Assembly (NCBI RefSeq): GCF_027594865.1
Contig: NZ_CP089391.1
Location: 4,680,501-4,744,500 of the forward strand
From: Bradyrhizobium xenonodulans
GTDB lineage: Bacteria; Pseudomonadota; Alphaproteobacteria; Rhizobiales; Xanthobacteraceae
DNA length: 64,000 bases
Direction of reading: 5' to 3'
Part shown: one piece after another, positions 61,607-64,000 of the stretch
Layout: each line of letters opens with the position of its first letter
How positions within the stretch are numbered: position 1 is the stretch's first letter
The notes under the pieces: model-generated
Database searches by the model: none
What the model saw: only the letters and a program-made list of their open reading frames with translations
Told to the model about the DNA's origin: nothing
Program-made: the position numbers and the translations under genes

Positions 61607-62506
61607 TCACATGAAGCCTGGGTTGCGGGGCAAATACTGGACCCAATTGCCGAACTCTCGCGACGACATCAGCAACATGGGAAATCTGATCCGCATGCCG
61701 TGCTCCATCGCGGTGTTGAGAGCCGCCTCGCTTGCGCCGGGCAGGAATGCCGATACCCGTAACGAGCCAGACTCGATCGCCAGATGCAGCGCCGTCCTGA
61801 ACGCCGGAGCCACGGCGTTCGGCTCCATGACCGCGAGCGGTCCGATGTGGCCGCCGGCGTCCACGTAAGCGTAGCCCATCCAATTGCTTCCATCGTAGAG
61901 ATTGACCCCTCTCGTCGCGCGGTCCTTGATGAGATAGCGGTGATGCTTTTCGCGCGAGACGCCAAGGACCCGCTCATCCGCTTCTGCGAGGCGACGCAGC
62001 GTCGAAGCCTCATCATCAAGCGGCTTGAACTGAAACCGCGGGCCCTGCAAGCGCGCGATCAAACGCTCTCGCGGTGCATCGACACTGTAGATGGGAAATC
62101 GTGGCAGGAGTCCATGGCGGATGTAGAGCCCCTGCGACACCGTGTTGAAGCTGAAAGTGATGAGCCCCCTGTTGGAGGCACCAGACTTGTCGGCGTGCTC
62201 CAGAGTCCGCTTGATGAGCTCGTTGCCGATGCTGCGTCCCTGCTGATCGGGCGACACGAACAGCTGCGCCAGAAACCACATGTCGCCGCAGACCCAGCTC
62301 CAGGCGAAGCCGAGGATCCGCTCGCCCTCCGCCACCCAGAGACCCGCGGGGTCGTCCTGCAAGGAAAACAACTGAAACCGGGGAGGAGAACAAGCCGCCA
62401 TCGGCCCGAAGCCATGCCGCTCCGTGAGATCGTTGATGCTGGAGACGACGAGAGCATCGGCGACCTCCAGATCCTGGGCGCGCGCCGGCCGGTAAACCAC
62501 AGACAT
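61607..62506 (-). CDS. GNAT family N-acetyltransferase (two-domain)
   Basis: The 299-residue protein has an N-terminal GNAT core: FRPAR-type start, WFLAQLFVSPDQQGRSIGNE (Q/R-x2-G-x-G/A acetyl-CoA loop), and TFSFNTVSQGLYIRHGLLPR. A C-terminal half looks like a second, degenerate GNAT domain (GYAYVDAGGHIGPLAVMEPN and so on). Substrate is unknown. It is convergent with the DUF2182 gene and precedes a DszC-like gene on the same strand at 30 bases, so co-transcription is possible. Confidence 0.85.
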   Translation of the reverse strand: MSVVYRPARAQDLEVADALVVSSINDLTERHGFGPMAACSPPRFQLFSLQDDPAGLWVAEGERILGFAWSWVCGDMWFLAQLFVSPDQQGRSIGNELIKRTLEHADKSGASNRGLITFSFNTVSQGLYIRHGLLPRFPIYSVDAPRERLIARLQGPRFQFKPLDDEASTLRRLAEADERVLGVSREKHHRYLIKDRATRGVNLYDGSNWMGYAYVDAGGHIGPLAVMEPNAVAPAFRTALHLAIESGSLRVSAFLPGASEAALNTAMEHGMRIRFPMLLMSSREFGNWVQYLPRNPGFM

Positions 62507-62536
62507 TGGATAGCTCCGCTGGTGATGAGGCGACGA

Positions 62537-63751
62537 TCAAAATCTCGCGGTTCCGGGATCGAGTCCCAGCGTCAGCCGGCCGGCGACGATGTAATTGTTC
62601 GGGCTCATCGCGATATGCTTCGCTGCGGCATGCACGTCGCGGACCGCACGCTCGAGGGCGCAGCTCTCGAAGATGGCGGCAGCGCCCGCACTCGCGGCCA
62701 GCTCATCGGCAACGGACATCGCAGTCTCCGCCGCATGCGCATTGGCGATCCGAATGTCGGCCCGTGCTTCCACCAATCGTTGGCCGCCCGTCTCGGCGGC
62801 AGCCATCAATTCGGTCATGGCGCCGATCAGGAAGGTCCTGGCGGCGCGAAGCGTCGCTCTTGCGCGGCCCACCGTCGCCTGCACGGTTTCGCGGTCGCGC
62901 AGCAGGGCCCGCGTGCCGAGACGGCTCTTCCGGCAGGCGAGCTCCGCGAAGGAGGCAATGGCGCCGGACGCGATGCCGAGCGGCACCCCGCAGATGCTCC
63001 ACGCGAACACCGATACTGGCGGCAAGCGATAGAGCAGTCCGGGCTGGGTCGGTTGCGGTCCAAGAAACGGATGGACGTGCGCGGCCGGCACGAAGACGTC
63101 CCGCGCCTCGAAATCACAACTGCCAGTGCCGCGCAGCCCGGACACATGCCAGTTGTCGAGGATGGTCACCTCGGCCCGGCCGAGATAGCAGCAGAGAAGC
63201 GGTGAAACCGGATCCTCGGGCCTGACGCTCGCCAGGCCCATGAACCGCGCCGCGTGATGCGCGCCGCTGCCGAACGGCCAGCGCCCTGAGAGGCGATAGC
63301 CGCCAGCGACGGCGGTCGCTGTGCCGACCGCCCCGGTTGCGCCGGCGACGAAGGCGCGCGGGTCGGCAAACCACTCGCGTGCGACGGCCTCGCCGAGGTA
63401 GCCGCCGATCCGGCTCATGCCGCCGCCGTTGCCGACGAGCCAGCCGACGGAGCCGTCGAGCGCCGAGGCGGCTTCGACGACGCGCATGAAATCGAGGGGT
63501 GACAGCTCAGGTCCACCAAGCGCGCCCGGTAGCCACAGCCGGAACAGGCCGGCATCGGCGAGCGCTGCGAAGACCTCGTCGGGCAGGCGCCGCGCGCCGT
63601 CGAACTGGCTGCGCTGAGCCGCGATCAACGGATCCAGCGCCTGGACGGCCTCCAGCAGGCGGCGAACCGGCTCCGGAGCGCCGGCGATCAGGTCCGGACC
63701 AGGCCGGGACATCAGTTCGCCCGCCTCCACCACATCCCAGTGATTACGCAT
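62537..63751 (-). CDS. Acyl-CoA dehydrogenase-fold flavin monooxygenase (DszC/HpaB-like)
   Basis: The 404-residue protein has the acyl-CoA dehydrogenase fold: DEVFAALADAGLFRLWLPGALGG, VGWLVGNGGGM, YRLSGRWPFGSGAHHAARFM and the C2-type end with RDVHAAAKHIAMSPNNYIVAG. The layout matches flavin-dependent monooxygenases such as DszC and p-hydroxyphenylacetate hydroxylases, which use reduced flavin from a partner reductase. The usual acyl-CoA dehydrogenase catalytic Glu is not evident. The substrate is unknown. It is divergent from a winged-helix regulator. Confidence 0.85.
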   Translation of the reverse strand: MRNHWDVVEAGELMSRPGPDLIAGAPEPVRRLLEAVQALDPLIAAQRSQFDGARRLPDEVFAALADAGLFRLWLPGALGGPELSPLDFMRVVEAASALDGSVGWLVGNGGGMSRIGGYLGEAVAREWFADPRAFVAGATGAVGTATAVAGGYRLSGRWPFGSGAHHAARFMGLASVRPEDPVSPLLCCYLGRAEVTILDNWHVSGLRGTGSCDFEARDVFVPAAHVHPFLGPQPTQPGLLYRLPPVSVFAWSICGVPLGIASGAIASFAELACRKSRLGTRALLRDRETVQATVGRARATLRAARTFLIGAMTELMAAAETGGQRLVEARADIRIANAHAAETAMSVADELAASAGAAAIFESCALERAVRDVHAAAKHIAMSPNNYIVAGRLTLGLDPGTARF

Positions 63752-63857
63752 CGGGCGCCTCCTTCAAAATTTGTCCAGCACGGCCCAGCATGGTCCTCGC
63801 CTTTCCAGCGGGCCTAAATCCGTTCCGAAAAGTTCATGAAAAATGTAGTCTCCAGAC

Positions 63858-64000
63858 ATGACCATCCACGAATTCGGTCCCTACCGCCTCGATGCGAAGG
63901 CCGAGATACTGTTTCGAGGATCCGAACCGGTCGCGCTCGGACGGCGCGCGGTGATGCTCCTTCGGCTGCTCGTCGAGCGGGCCGGAACGCCGGTTTCCAG
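63858..64000 (+). CDS. Winged-helix transcriptional regulator (3' end outside the window)
   Basis: The first 47 codons read MTIHEFGPYRLDAKAEILFR then GSEPVALGRRAVMLLRLLVE, the start of an OmpR/CadC-type winged-helix DNA-binding domain (F-G-P-x-R-L-D). Many proteins with this start continue into a large ATPase/TPR sensor region. The gene runs off the right edge, so the rest is unseen. It is divergent from the flavin monooxygenase gene and may regulate it. Confidence 0.75.
   Translation, partial: MTIHEFGPYRLDAKAEILFRGSEPVALGRRAVMLLRLLVERAGTPVS

Overview
The window reads as chromosomal DNA of a Bradyrhizobium-like alphaproteobacterium (Hyphomicrobiales). The evidence is high GC with strong third-position GC bias, which produces long antisense ORFs opposite most genes. 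It is supported by rhizobial-type proteins (DivK-PleD pair, MipZ, EipB, ClpS-ClpA, phasin, DUF1489, DUF3572) and by dispersed palindromic repeats of a kind I associate with Bradyrhizobium. Genus assignment is an inference. I found no rRNA, tRNA, CRISPR array, complete insertion sequence or prophage.

Layout. 1-5.6 kb: end of an M20 amidohydrolase, an NtaA/DszA-type flavin monooxygenase, rpmG with a clear promoter and terminator, an acyltransferase, and a Tat-exported metallohydrolase. 5.6-8.3 kb: a gene-poor, lower-GC stretch with a methyltransferase, small membrane proteins and a relic copy of the 3' end of the next gene. 8.3-11.5 kb: an MFS exporter divergent from its TetR regulator, with a perfect operator-like palindrome between them, then an AraC regulator. 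11.7-15.7 kb: cell-cycle signalling (divK-pleD) and a DUF3572-dinB-ACT operon with overlapping genes. 15.7-24.4 kb: housekeeping genes (Nudix, two RidA, EipB, GDPD, FemAB-like, HIT, TrmO, AzlCD, a lytic transglycosylase, a HAD phosphatase).

24.4-27.7 kb: an aldoxime dehydratase-nitrilase operon divergent from an AraC regulator, which together would convert aldoximes to nitriles and then to acids. 28-31.4 kb: an aldo/keto reductase, a DHA2 exporter and a lipoprotein. 31.4-38.1 kb: clpA and clpS, a decayed TadG-like pilus gene, a phasin with two inverted-repeat operator candidates, and a D,D-carboxypeptidase with a SPOR domain. 38.3-46.9 kb: a DnaJ-like membrane protein, a VWA protein, a secreted hydrolase, mipZ, panC, DUF1489, GST and DUF599.

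46.9-47.8 kb has no gene but holds a REP palindrome and a nested multi-hairpin element. 47.8-52.6 kb: an AraC regulator divergent from an alcohol dehydrogenase and a DUF1330 gene (with a duplicated gene tail), an orphan TolA-like protein, an aldo/keto reductase and a small HTH protein. 52.8-57.4 kb: mgtE divergent from two NodB-type deacetylases. 57.5-61.6 kb: an XRE/MmyB-type regulator flanked by two NTF2-like genes and heading a run of ABM, DUF1326 and DUF2182 genes. This is the best candidate for a poorly described system, probably metal or redox related. The window ends with a GNAT acetyltransferase, a DszC-like flavoprotein and the start of a winged-helix regulator.
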